A DNA stretch of 64,000 nucleotides from Streptomyces sp. NRRL WC-3742 (GTDB lineage Bacteria > Actinomycetota > Actinomycetes > Streptomycetales > Streptomycetaceae). The translations under genes were made by a program, and so were the position numbers. Under the pieces are notes generated by a model. That model made no database searches, had not been told where the DNA came from, and saw nothing but the letters and a program-made list of their open reading frames with translations. Within the stretch, counting starts at the first letter, position 1. Each line of letters opens with the position of its first letter. The DNA is taken from positions 25,486-89,485 of the forward strand of contig NZ_JOCF01000035.1 of the NCBI RefSeq assembly GCF_000720635.1. The letters run 5' to 3'. Below are positions 17,557 through 25,217 of this stretch, in pieces.

Positions 17557-18252
17557 TCAGTACGCCTCGCAGAAGTACAGCTCCGAGTAGGCGCTCTGCC
17601 AGAGCAGGAAGTTGGAGAGCCGCTGCTCGCCGCTGGTGCGGATGACGAGGTCGGGATCGGGCCGGCCGGCGGTGTAGAGGTGCGGGGCGATGTCGTCGAC
17701 GGTCAGGGTGTCGGCGACCTCGGTCAGTGACGCGCCGGACTCGGCTCGCGCGTACATCAGGTCGCGCATGGCGTCGACGACCTCCTGGTGGCCGCCGTAG
17801 CCGACGGCCAGGGTGACATGGGCGCCGGTGGTGCAGGTGCGGGTGGCCTCGACCGCCTCCTTGAGGGCGCGGGCGGTGCTGTCGGGCAAGGCGTCGGTCA
17901 TCCCGGCGAGGTGGACCTGCCAGCGGGCGTCCGGGCGGGTGAGGCGATCGGCGACCACCTGCTCGATCAGCCGCATCAGGTAGGCGACTTCGGTGTCGCC
18001 CCGGCGCTGGAGGTTCTCGGTCGAGCACAGGAAGACGGTGACGTGGTGGATCCCCAGGGCCTCGCACCAGGAGAGCACCTCCTCGACGTGCTCGGCGCCC
18101 ACCTTGTGCCCGAGGCTCGGGTTGGCCATGCCCATCTGGCGGGCCCAGCGACGGTTGCCGTCCATGATCAGCCCGACGTGCCGGGGCACGGGGCCCGCCA
18201 TGACCTCGCGGCGCAGGCGGCGGGTGTAGAGGGAGCGGAGCAGGTCGGACAT
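17557..18252 (-). CDS. uppS: Cis-prenyltransferase (UppS-like), interrupted by in-frame TGA
   Basis: 231 residues from ATG 18252 (TTG 18264 is the longest start; no clear Shine-Dalgarno for either). Polyprenyl diphosphate synthases condense IPP onto an allylic diphosphate. The pyrophosphate site MDGNRRWAR (residues ~30-38), VFLCSTENLQR and the RPDPDLVIRTSGEQRLSNF signature followed by LLWQSAYSELYF are intact. Translation stops at TGA 17557-17559, 24 codons before the natural end, removing the C-terminal dimer-interface helix. Streptomycetes carry several such genes, so this may be a non-essential paralogue. Otherwise no sign of decay. Confidence 0.88.
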   Translation of the reverse strand: MSDLLRSLYTRRLRREVMAGPVPRHVGLIMDGNRRWARQMGMANPSLGHKVGAEHVEEVLSWCEALGIHHVTVFLCSTENLQRRGDTEVAYLMRLIEQVVADRLTRPDARWQVHLAGMTDALPDSTARALKEAVEATRTCTTGAHVTLAVGYGGHQEVVDAMRDLMYARAESGASLTEVADTLTVDDIAPHLYTAGRPDPDLVIRTSGEQRLSNFLLWQSAYSELYFCEAY

Positions 18253-18321
18253 GAGCACGTCCAAGTGATCGGGGCGGCCCGCCGGTTCGGGCGGGCCCTG
18301 GTCGGGCGGGTGCCGCGTGAT

Positions 18322-19110
18322 CTACGGGGCCGGTGGCAGGTCGTGCAGGTCGCGCAGGGTGCCCGCGCACACCCCCGTCAGCAGCAGCAGGCCCACGCCG
18401 ATGCCGGCGCCGAGCAGGTGCAGGCCGTCGCCGGCGAGCGAGACGGCGAGGATGGTTGCGCCGCCGGTGGCGCTGGCGGCGGCGAGGGACCACACGCCGG
18501 CCCGGAGGCGGCTGTTGCCAGGTGGCACGACGGCGTCCGCGCCGACGCCGGTGAAGATGCGGGGGATCTGGATCGCGCCGAGGCCGAGGGCGATCCACCA
18601 GGCGGCGAGCACGGCGGTGCGCAGGGTGGGCGGCGAGGCGTCCGCGTCGACGCCACTGTGCACCAGGACGACCACGGCGGTGCCGAGGAGCGTCGGCAGG
18701 GCGAGGCGGCGGACCGCCCAGCCCGACAGCGTGATCGCGGCGGCCGGCGTGGGCCGGGGCCGGGGTGCGACCAGGGCGATGCCGAGCAGCAGCAGGGTGG
18801 TGCAGCCGTGCATGACCCCGTTCCGCACGCCGTTCGCGGGCAGGGGGCCGACCTGTTCGGCGGCCAGGTGGCCGAGGAACCAGGCGGCGAGGGCGATCGT
18901 GATGCCCATGGTGGCCACCCGCCGCTGGCCCTGTGCCGGGGAGTCGGCGGGCCAGACGGCCGGGTGCAGCCACATGTCCACGATGCCGACGATCAGGTTG
19001 GGCCAGGACTTCCAGCCCGCGCCCCGGGCCTCGTCCTCCACCATCGAACCCCAGCGCTCGCGGAATGCGTCCGGGTAGAGCCTGACCAGGCTTCGGGTGA
19101 CGACGCTCAC
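18322..19110 (-). CDS. Polytopic membrane protein coupled to PadR
   Basis: 262 residues. The N-terminus SLVRLYPDAFRERWGSMVED is a cytoplasmic amphipathic stretch seen in PadR-linked membrane proteins, followed by about six membrane helices (starting near residue 68). Its start overlaps the stop of the PadR gene by 4 bp (ATGA), so the two form one operon. Function unknown; by analogy with other PadR-coupled permease-like proteins a stress or export role is possible. Confidence 0.75.
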   Translation of the reverse strand: MSVVTRSLVRLYPDAFRERWGSMVEDEARGAGWKSWPNLIVGIVDMWLHPAVWPADSPAQGQRRVATMGITIALAAWFLGHLAAEQVGPLPANGVRNGVMHGCTTLLLLGIALVAPRPRPTPAAAITLSGWAVRRLALPTLLGTAVVVLVHSGVDADASPPTLRTAVLAAWWIALGLGAIQIPRIFTGVGADAVVPPGNSRLRAGVWSLAAASATGGATILAVSLAGDGLHLLGAGIGVGLLLLTGVCAGTLRDLHDLPPAP

Positions 19111-19406
19111 GCCGGGTTCACCCCCAGGCGCCGCAGGCCCGCGTTCGCGACCCGGGCCATGGCCCGCAGCTCGCGTTCCAGCACCTCGCGGCCGAGGGGC
19201 GTCAGCTGCACCGGGCGCTGGCGGCCCTGCCCGTCGAGCGGCTCGATCAGCCGCTTCGACTCCAGCCTGGCCAGCGCCCCGTACAGGCTGCCGGGCCCCA
19301 GCCGCTCCCCGGTCAGTTCCTCGATCGCCGTGTTGATGGCGTATCCGTGCAGCGGCCCGTCGGCCAGCGCGCAGAGCACCAGGGTCTGGGCATCGTTGGC
19401 TTGCAT
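19107..19406 (-). CDS. PadR-family repressor
   Basis: 99 residues from ATG 19406, with GGGAGGAG 4 bp upstream; the open frame to 19448 would start inside the operator and is rejected. The winged helix is clear: TLVLCALADGPLHGYAINTA, then GPGSLYGALARLESKRLIEP and QLTPLGREVLERE. It heads an operon with the membrane protein and is divergent from the gene at 19491; the palindrome between them is a likely binding site. Confidence 0.85.
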   Translation of the reverse strand: MQANDAQTLVLCALADGPLHGYAINTAIEELTGERLGPGSLYGALARLESKRLIEPLDGQGRQRPVQLTPLGREVLERELRAMARVANAGLRRLGVNPA

Positions 19407-19435
19407 GTTGCTCCTCCCGATCTGACGGAGCACCA

Positions 19436-19468
19436 TACTACGTGCCACGAACTACGCGCCACGTAGTA
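19436..19468. promoter_or_regulatory. Putative PadR operator
   Basis: Perfect 9-bp arms TACTACGTG (19436-19444) and CACGTAGTA (19460-19468) separated by 15 bp, with a further CGAACTACG in the centre. Located between the divergent PadR gene and the membrane protein at 19491. A TACTAT hexamer at 19478-19483 lies 7 bp before ATG 19491, consistent with a leaderless transcript for that gene. Confidence 0.65.
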
Positions 19469-19490
19469 CGCGATGTGTACTATCGCCGCC

Positions 19491-20540
19491 ATGCGCGAAG
19501 ACATGACGATCGATCACCTGGAAGTCGGGCACCCCGCCCGGCCTGCCGCGGCCGTGGCGCTCTTGACGTCCGCCGCCGGCGCCGCCGCCTTCACCCTGTT
19601 CGCCTACCTGACGACACAGGTCCGCGTGGTGCGGGCGGGCAGTCCCTGGCAGGGCGATCCGTACGACGCGGTGGTGACCTTCACCATGTTCTTCGTCCCA
19701 CTGCTCGGCGCGCTCGGCGCAGCGAGGGCGCTGCTGTGCCGCCGTGACCGGCCGCTGCCGCGCTACCGGGTCGAGCAACTGCTTCGGACCGCACTGGTCT
19801 GCACGCTGCTCGTCGCCGCCACGCTCGCCACCGACTGGGCGGCGGTGGCCGCGCGGGCGGACCGCGCCTCCTGGGACGGCGGCACCACCTGGCTGATCGC
19901 ATCCCTGCTGCCGCTCACGGGGATGACGGCCGAGAGCCTGCTGTTGCACCGCCGGGCGATCCGACGGCTACCGGAACCCGCGCCCGGAGCCGAGGACGTA
20001 GGCGGGGACTGGCTGGACGACCTCGCGCCCCTCGCGAACCTGCTCGCCGGCTCCCGCTCGCGTACGGGGCGCGCACTCGCTGCGCTGATCTGCCGCGGCG
20101 GCGTGCTCGACTTCGTGCGCCTGCGCTTCGCCCTGCTCGCCGCCGCGGCTGCCCTCGCCGCCGGCCTGCTGGTCGCCACGGGACTCGCCTCCGGCGAGGG
20201 CTGGCCCGGGGTACTGCTCTTCGCCGTGGAGGCCGCGGTCTTCGCGGGCGGCACGTTCGCCTTCGTGATGATCTGCAACAGCGCCCTGAGGTTCGCCGTG
20301 TCTCCTCCCGTATCGAGGACGCGGCGGGCCGCCCGGATCGCGACCACCGCAGGCGCGTTGGCGCTCCCGGTCTCGTTGGCGCTGCGGGACACCGTCTGGC
20401 AACTGCTCGGATTCGGCGACCAGGTCGACTCCGTCGGGCCGTGGGCGGCCGTCACGCTCGCCTGTGCGCTCCTGACGGGCGCGCTCACGTTCGGTACGGC
20501 GGCGGCGATGCTCGCCGCCCGACCGGAGACCCGGAAGTGA
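19491..20540 (+). CDS. Polytopic membrane protein
   Basis: 349 residues from ATG 19491 (ATG 19473 is possible but falls upstream of the likely -10 box). Eight or more hydrophobic segments alternate with short basic loops. No transporter motif is recognised. Divergent from the PadR operon across a shared palindrome, so it may be co-regulated with the 18322-19110 membrane protein. Confidence 0.65.
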   Translation: MREDMTIDHLEVGHPARPAAAVALLTSAAGAAAFTLFAYLTTQVRVVRAGSPWQGDPYDAVVTFTMFFVPLLGALGAARALLCRRDRPLPRYRVEQLLRTALVCTLLVAATLATDWAAVAARADRASWDGGTTWLIASLLPLTGMTAESLLLHRRAIRRLPEPAPGAEDVGGDWLDDLAPLANLLAGSRSRTGRALAALICRGGVLDFVRLRFALLAAAAALAAGLLVATGLASGEGWPGVLLFAVEAAVFAGGTFAFVMICNSALRFAVSPPVSRTRRAARIATTAGALALPVSLALRDTVWQLLGFGDQVDSVGPWAAVTLACALLTGALTFGTAAAMLAARPETRK

Positions 20541-20586
20541 TCATGCCGGTGGCGGGATGCTCGTCCGCGAGGCGCGGCCGGGGTCG

Positions 20587-22038
20587 TCAGCGCCGAGCCG
20601 GTTCGTCGACGGCCGCTGCGCCCTCGCTGCCGGAAGCGGCGACGGGGGCGGAGGCGGCGCGCTCGGCGGCGGCCCGGCGCGGCAGGAGGAGGCAGAGGGG
20701 GAGCGCTGCCGCGGTGATGGCGGCGGTCCACCAGAAGGCGGTGGCGAAGCCGGTGGCCAGGGCGGCGCGGGTGTGGGTGTCGGCGGTGGTGCGTTGGAGG
20801 ATGACGACGAGGAGGGCGGTGCCGAGGGAGCCGCCGATCTGTTGGGTGACGCGGCTGATGCCGGAGGCGGCCGGGATGTCCTCGTGGCGAAGGCCCGCGT
20901 AGGCGCCGCCCATCAGGGCGATCATGGCGGCGCCGAGGCCAAGGCCGCGGGCGAAGAGGGCGGCCATCAGCAGGGCGTTGTCGGTGGTGGCGGTCACGAA
21001 GCCGAAGGGGACGGTCGCCGCGAGGGTGACGGCGAAGGCGGTGACGGCGACCGGGCGGGCGCCGATGCGGTCCATGTACCGGCCGGCGAGGGAGCGGGAG
21101 AGCAGGGTGCCGAGCCCCTGCGGGATGAGCAACAGCGCGGCGCCCAGGGCGGATTCGCCGCGGACCTGCTGCCAGTAGAGCGGCATCAGCAGCATGGCGC
21201 CGTACAGGGCGGCTCCGGCGAGGAGGAGCAGTGCCGTGGAGGAGGCGAGGGCCCGGTGGCGGAGGAGGCGGATGTCGAGCAGGGCGTCGTCTCCGCGGCG
21301 CAGGGCCCAGGCGACGTACCCGGCGAGCAGGGCCGCGCCCAGGAGGAGGAACGGCCCGCCGAGCTGGGTGAGGCCGTAGACGACGGCGGTGATGCCGGGC
21401 AGGAGCAGCAGCATGCCCACGACGTCCGGGCGGGGTGCGCGGCCGGGGCGCGGGCCGTCGTCGGGGAGGTTGCGGCGGGCCAGGTAGCCGCCGGCGAGGC
21501 AGAAGGGGATGTTGAACAGGAAGATCCAGCGCCAGTCGCCGAGGTGCAGGATGGCTCCGCCGAGCACCGGGCCGATGACCGGGCCCAGCGCCGTGGGCAC
21601 GGTGATCAGCGCCATGACCCTGCCGGTGTTGCGGCCCTCCGCGGCCTGCATGACCAGCGTGGCCATGAGCACCATCATCACGCCGCCGCCGACGCCCTGG
21701 ACGACCCGGAAGGCGATCAGGCTCGGGGCGTTCCAGGCCGCCGCGCACAGGACGGACCCGGCGAGGAACAGCGCCAGGGCGAGGAGCCAGAGCCGCTTGC
21801 CGCCGAGGACGGACTGGGCCCAGCCGACGGCCGGCATCGTGGCCGAGAGGGCGAGCAGGTAGGCGGTGCTGACCCATTGGACGGTGGCGAGCGGGGTGTG
21901 CAGCTGCCCGGCGAGGTCGTCGATGGCGACGCTCATGATCGTGGTGTCGAAGATGACGGCGAGCGCGCCGACGATCAGCGTGTAGGTCAGCCGCCGTAGG
22001 GCCGGGTCGACGGGGGACCGGGGGTCGCGGGTACTCAT
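20587..22038 (-). CDS. DHA2-type MFS multidrug efflux transporter
   Basis: 483 residues from ATG 22038, with AAGGAG 6 bp upstream. Fourteen predicted membrane helices. The first-helix region IFDTTIMSVAIDDLAGQL and helix 4-5 FRVVQGVGGGVMMVLMATLV with ALGPVIGPVLGGAI (antiporter motif C) are typical of EmrB/QacA drug:proton antiporters. Divergent from a TetR gene with a visible shared operator, the usual layout for a drug-inducible pump. Confidence 0.92.
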   Translation of the reverse strand: MSTRDPRSPVDPALRRLTYTLIVGALAVIFDTTIMSVAIDDLAGQLHTPLATVQWVSTAYLLALSATMPAVGWAQSVLGGKRLWLLALALFLAGSVLCAAAWNAPSLIAFRVVQGVGGGVMMVLMATLVMQAAEGRNTGRVMALITVPTALGPVIGPVLGGAILHLGDWRWIFLFNIPFCLAGGYLARRNLPDDGPRPGRAPRPDVVGMLLLLPGITAVVYGLTQLGGPFLLLGAALLAGYVAWALRRGDDALLDIRLLRHRALASSTALLLLAGAALYGAMLLMPLYWQQVRGESALGAALLLIPQGLGTLLSRSLAGRYMDRIGARPVAVTAFAVTLAATVPFGFVTATTDNALLMAALFARGLGLGAAMIALMGGAYAGLRHEDIPAASGISRVTQQIGGSLGTALLVVILQRTTADTHTRAALATGFATAFWWTAAITAAALPLCLLLPRRAAAERAASAPVAASGSEGAAAVDEPARR

Positions 22039-22048
22039 GGGCACTCCT

Positions 22049-22103
22049 TAAGATACAGTGTTCTATCTTACGAAGGGCAGAGTAGGTCGGCAGGCTTAAG
22101 ATA
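22049..22103. promoter_or_regulatory. TetR operator between efflux pump and regulator
   Basis: Inverted repeat TAAGATA (22049-22055) and TATCTTA (22064-22070) with an 8-bp centre, plus a further TAAGATA half-site at 22097-22103. These sit in the 95-bp gap between the divergent MFS and TetR genes, so binding would control both. Confidence 0.75.
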
Positions 22104-22133
22104 GGCAAGTCTTTCCAACTCGAAGGAGTGGCG

Positions 22134-22703
22134 ATGACCGAACGACGACGCGGCGCAGCCCTGGAGAACGCCCTGCTCGACGCCGCCTGGGAGGAGCTCA
22201 CCGCCGTCGGCTACGCCAGGTTCACCGTCGACGGCGTCGTCAAGCGCGCCGCCACCAGCCCCCCGGTGCTCTACCGCCGCTGGCCCGACCGTGAGGCCCT
22301 CATCCGGGCGACCCTCGCCCACGTCGGGCGCCGGAGCATCCTGGCCGTCCCCGACACCGGGAGCCTGCGCGAGGACGTGCTGACCCTCATGCGGGAGATC
22401 AATGCCACCCGCGTCCAGCTCGTCACCGTGATGAGCGTGTACCTGGCCGGGTACCACCAGGAGACCGGCACCAGCCCCCGTGACCTGCTCGACCCCTCCG
22501 TCACCGGCCGCAAGCAGGCCCTCGACGTGGTCTACGAGCGCGCCGCCGCCCGCGGCGAGGTCGAGGCGGAGCGCCTCACCGAGCGCATGAAGACGCTGCC
22601 CTTCGACCTGCTGCGCCACGAGTTCCTGACGACCTTCGCCGCCGTGCCCGACCACGTGCTCGAGGAGATCGTCGACACGCTCTTCCTCCCCCTCCTACGC
22701 TGA
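22134..22703 (+). CDS. TetR-family repressor of the MFS pump
   Basis: 189 residues from ATG 22134 (AAGGAG at 7 bp; GTG 22128 also in frame). The N-terminal HTH reads ALENALLDAAWEELTAVGYA with SPPVLYRRWPDREALIRATL, and the C-terminal region is a ligand-binding helical domain of TetR_C type. Divergent from the efflux gene with an operator in between, so autoregulation and ligand-induced pump expression are expected. Confidence 0.88.
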   Translation: MTERRRGAALENALLDAAWEELTAVGYARFTVDGVVKRAATSPPVLYRRWPDREALIRATLAHVGRRSILAVPDTGSLREDVLTLMREINATRVQLVTVMSVYLAGYHQETGTSPRDLLDPSVTGRKQALDVVYERAAARGEVEAERLTERMKTLPFDLLRHEFLTTFAAVPDHVLEEIVDTLFLPLLR

Positions 22704-22739
22704 AGCCCCGCCGCGACCGACCGTGGTCACGACGGGGCT
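22704..22739. terminator. Bidirectional hairpin between TetR and CBS genes
   Basis: AGCCCCGCCGCGAC / GTCACGACGGGGCT (22704-22717 and 22726-22739). Two mismatches on the plus strand become G-U pairs in minus-strand RNA, so it fits best as terminator of the CBS gene while also following the TetR stop. Confidence 0.65.
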
Positions 22740-22757
22740 GCGATGAAGCCGGAATCG

Positions 22758-23192
22758 TCACCGCTTCATGTAGACGCTGTCCATGAACTCCATGATCTGC
22801 TGGTCCGTGACCCGGTGGCCGTCGCGGTGGCCCATCGCCAGGTCGGCCTCGCTGATCATGCCGGCCAGACGGTCACCGTCGATCACCGGGATGCGGCGGA
22901 TCTGGTGCTGCTCCATCTTCTTGAGCACGGCGTCCACGGTGTCGTCGACCCGTACGCAGTGCAGGTGACCGGCCAGCTCGATGGCGGTCATGGCGGCGGG
23001 ATCCTTGCCCTCGGCGAGACAGCGCACCACGATGTCACGGTCGGTGATGATGCCGTGGAGCTTCTGGTCGTCGCCGCAGATCGGCAGCGCGCCGACGTTC
23101 ATGTCGCGCATCATCTTCGCGGCCTCGTCCAGCGTCTGGTGGGCGCCGATGCACTGGGCGCCGGTGTGCATGATGTCTCGGGCAGTGGTCAC
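22758..23192 (-). CDS. Two-CBS-domain protein
   Basis: 144 residues from GTG 23192, with GAAGGAG 5 bp upstream. Two CBS motifs fill the protein: residues ~1-60 (ARDIMHTGAQCIGAHQTLDE, ending GIITDRDIVVR) and ~70-125 (VDDTVDAVLKKMEQHQIRRI, ending GMISEADLA). Such stand-alone pairs bind adenine nucleotides and are often stress-linked in actinomycetes. No partner domain is attached. Confidence 0.88.
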   Translation of the reverse strand: MTTARDIMHTGAQCIGAHQTLDEAAKMMRDMNVGALPICGDDQKLHGIITDRDIVVRCLAEGKDPAAMTAIELAGHLHCVRVDDTVDAVLKKMEQHQIRRIPVIDGDRLAGMISEADLAMGHRDGHRVTDQQIMEFMDSVYMKR

Positions 23193-23352
23193 GGGGACTC
23201 CTTCGTCGGTGTTACCCCCCGGTTACCCCCCGACGGTCCTTCCCTCGGCGGCCCACAGCGCCGCACCCGAGGTGACCGTGCCCTCACCGTAGGCGACGCC
23301 GCCGCATCCTGCCACGCGTCGCGGGTCCGGACCCGGGCCCGGGACCGGTCGC

Positions 23353-23400
23353 GGAATCGGCCCCGGGATTGGCCGTGGGATTGGCCGTGGGATCGGCCGC
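23353..23400. repeat. Four 12-bp tandem repeats upstream of the 23463 hydrolase
   Basis: Units like GGGATTGGCCGT at 23365, 23377 and 23389 with a degenerate one at 23353. They lie in the gap before the hydrolase start, about 60 bp from its ATG. Confidence 0.75.
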
Positions 23401-23462
23401 GCCCGTTCCGTCGGTCACAATGGCCGCCGTTGCAAGGTGGCCGGGGTACGGGAGGGGAAGCG

Positions 23463-24596
23463 ATGGACATCGTCAGGGATCTGGGGGCGGCCCTCGGCTG
23501 CGGCGACGCGTCACCCACGTACGTCGGCCCGGACCACCACCGGCTGGCCGCCCCGGTGTTCAGCGTCGACGTCCTCGGCGACGCCCGTACCGCCCACCGG
23601 GTGATCCACCTCCTGCCCGGCGGAGGGCTCATCGTCGCCGCCAACTACTGCACGGCGCAGGGCCGCAGCCTCGCCCGCTTCCTCGCCGACCACGGCTACC
23701 TGGTCATCGGCACCACGCCGCGCGAGGACACCCTGACGCCCGACCTCCTCGGACCGCACTGCGCCGACTGGGGCCTGGACGGCCACCGCGCGGACCTCGA
23801 GCGCGTCCTCGAAGCCGCCACCGCCGTCACGGGCCTGCCGTACGAGCTGCTCGGCCACTCGGCCGGGGCCGCCCTCGCCCTGGCCACGGCCGCCGCCCGC
23901 CGCGAGGACGCGGGCCTGCGACGTGTCCTCGTCCTCGACACTACCGGCCCGTACGACCCGCGGGCCCACCCCGAACTCGCGGCGAGGGCCGACGCCCTGA
24001 CCGATCACTTCCGCCACCAACTCGCCTCCGGCGTACGGACGGTGGACCCCGGCCTGAAGGCCCTGTTCGCCCGCGCCGCCACCGCCCCGGACGCACCCAG
24101 CGGCCTCCCCCGACCGGCCGGTCGCGCAGGCCGGTTCACCAACCTGGCCCTCCTCCACTACGCCCTGACCCACACCCGCGACCTCCCCGGCCCCGTGAAC
24201 TGGATCTACCACCGCGCCCAGAGCAGCGGCACCCACACCTTCGGCCCCACCCCCGCCGAGGACCGCTTCACCCTCGACCACACCCCCCTCCCCGTCTGGC
24301 AACAGGCCGTCGCCCGCCTCGGCAGCGGCCTCCAACCCACCGCCCTGCTCCGCGACTTGGCGGCGATCTGGGCCGACCGCACCGACGTCCACCGGATCGA
24401 CTGGCCGGCCGTGCGCGCCGAGGTCGTCTGGCTGAACGCCGAACTCGGCCGCGGCGACCACGACCTCGGCGCCCGCCTCATCCGCCACGGCGGCGCGAGC
24501 GTCGACTACCGCGTCGTCCAGGGCTACGGCCACGGCGACGTCGTCTGGTCGGCCACGGCCGAGCGCGACGTGTGGCGGTACCTGCTCCCCCGCTAG
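23463..24596 (+). CDS. Alpha/beta hydrolase
   Basis: 377 residues from ATG 23463, with GGGAGGGG 4 bp upstream; the frame is open far upstream but the family-like sequence begins here. The nucleophile elbow GHSAG is at about residue 138, and a C-terminal VQGYGHGDVVWS supplies the histidine. The sequence is unusually rich in Asp/His/Pro for a simple esterase, and a long lid-like insertion (about residues 195-300) precedes the last strand. Substrate unknown. The stop TAG is part of a GCTAGCTAGC palindrome at 24594-24603. Confidence 0.75.
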   Translation: MDIVRDLGAALGCGDASPTYVGPDHHRLAAPVFSVDVLGDARTAHRVIHLLPGGGLIVAANYCTAQGRSLARFLADHGYLVIGTTPREDTLTPDLLGPHCADWGLDGHRADLERVLEAATAVTGLPYELLGHSAGAALALATAAARREDAGLRRVLVLDTTGPYDPRAHPELAARADALTDHFRHQLASGVRTVDPGLKALFARAATAPDAPSGLPRPAGRAGRFTNLALLHYALTHTRDLPGPVNWIYHRAQSSGTHTFGPTPAEDRFTLDHTPLPVWQQAVARLGSGLQPTALLRDLAAIWADRTDVHRIDWPAVRAEVVWLNAELGRGDHDLGARLIRHGGASVDYRVVQGYGHGDVVWSATAERDVWRYLLPR

Positions 24597-24696
24597 CTAG
24601 CGACTTGTCGGGGAGTTCTCGGCCGAAATGGGTGGCCGCGCCGATCCCGGAGAGTCCCGCTCCGATGATCGCCACGTCGAACTTCTCGACGGCGTC
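24597..24696 (-). pseudogene. N-terminal remnant of a flavin-containing monooxygenase
   Basis: Minus-strand reading gives EKFDVAIIGAGLSGIGAATH followed by FGRELPDKS, the start of class B flavoprotein monooxygenases (FAD-binding GxGxxG). The match ends after about 30 residues where the hydrolase gene begins, so the rest of the gene is gone. Confidence 0.7.
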
Positions 24697-24724
24697 TCAC
24701 ACCGCAGCCGTGATGGCGTTTCCT

Positions 24725-24778
24725 CGCTGCCCGAGTGGGGCGCGACCTCGGTCGAGGCCGCGCCCCACTCGGGCAGCG
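24725..24778. terminator. Very long perfect hairpin
   Basis: Perfect 20-bp arms (24725-24744 and 24759-24778) starting CGCTGCCCGAG, with an additional CCTCG/CGAGG stem in the loop. There is no obvious T-tract. It sits in a stretch of gene remnants; it may be an orphan terminator or a small palindromic element. Confidence 0.6.
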
Positions 24779-24785
24779 CATGAGC

Positions 24786-25217
24786 GCACGGACAAGGCCG
24801 GCCTGTGCACCGTGCACCGTCCTCAGGGGAAGCAGGTGCTCAGTGTCGTTCTCGCCGCGGCCGTGGCTTGCGACAGTGGCGTACGAGATGACCGCCGCAG
24901 GCAAAGTTTGGTTTCGCTACGCACTGTGTCGTGGACCTGCCGACCGGGACACCCAGGGGACTGATGTTGAGTAATCACACTGTCATGGTGGGTCTCGGTG
25001 CCACTGGCCGGGCCATCGCTTCTTCCTTGCTGCAACGCGCGGACTGCGAAGAGCTCGCCCATCCATGGCAGAGCCACCCCGATCTGAGAGGAGTTCGAGA
25101 AGGCTCGCTGCCGGGGCGAAGTCGTCGGCCACTACGGCTTCGAGCAGGCCATCGGACAGGTCTTGACGCGAAGCAGGACGTAGGACGAACACCCCACCTC
25201 AACGAGATCAGGACGGC
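24786..25217. other. Non-coding stretch with coding scars
   Basis: No intact gene. One plus frame from ATG 24964 reads SNHTVMVGLGATGRAIASSL, like the nucleotide-binding start of a TrkA-N/K+-channel domain, then breaks. Another plus frame ending at TAG 25183 reads GEVVGHYGFEQAIGQVLTRS. Both look like decayed genes. Confidence 0.4.

Noticed and set aside
24964..25217. Possible K+ channel/TrkA-N gene
   Set aside because: Only ~25 residues fit the pattern before the frame breaks; reported as a remnant at most.
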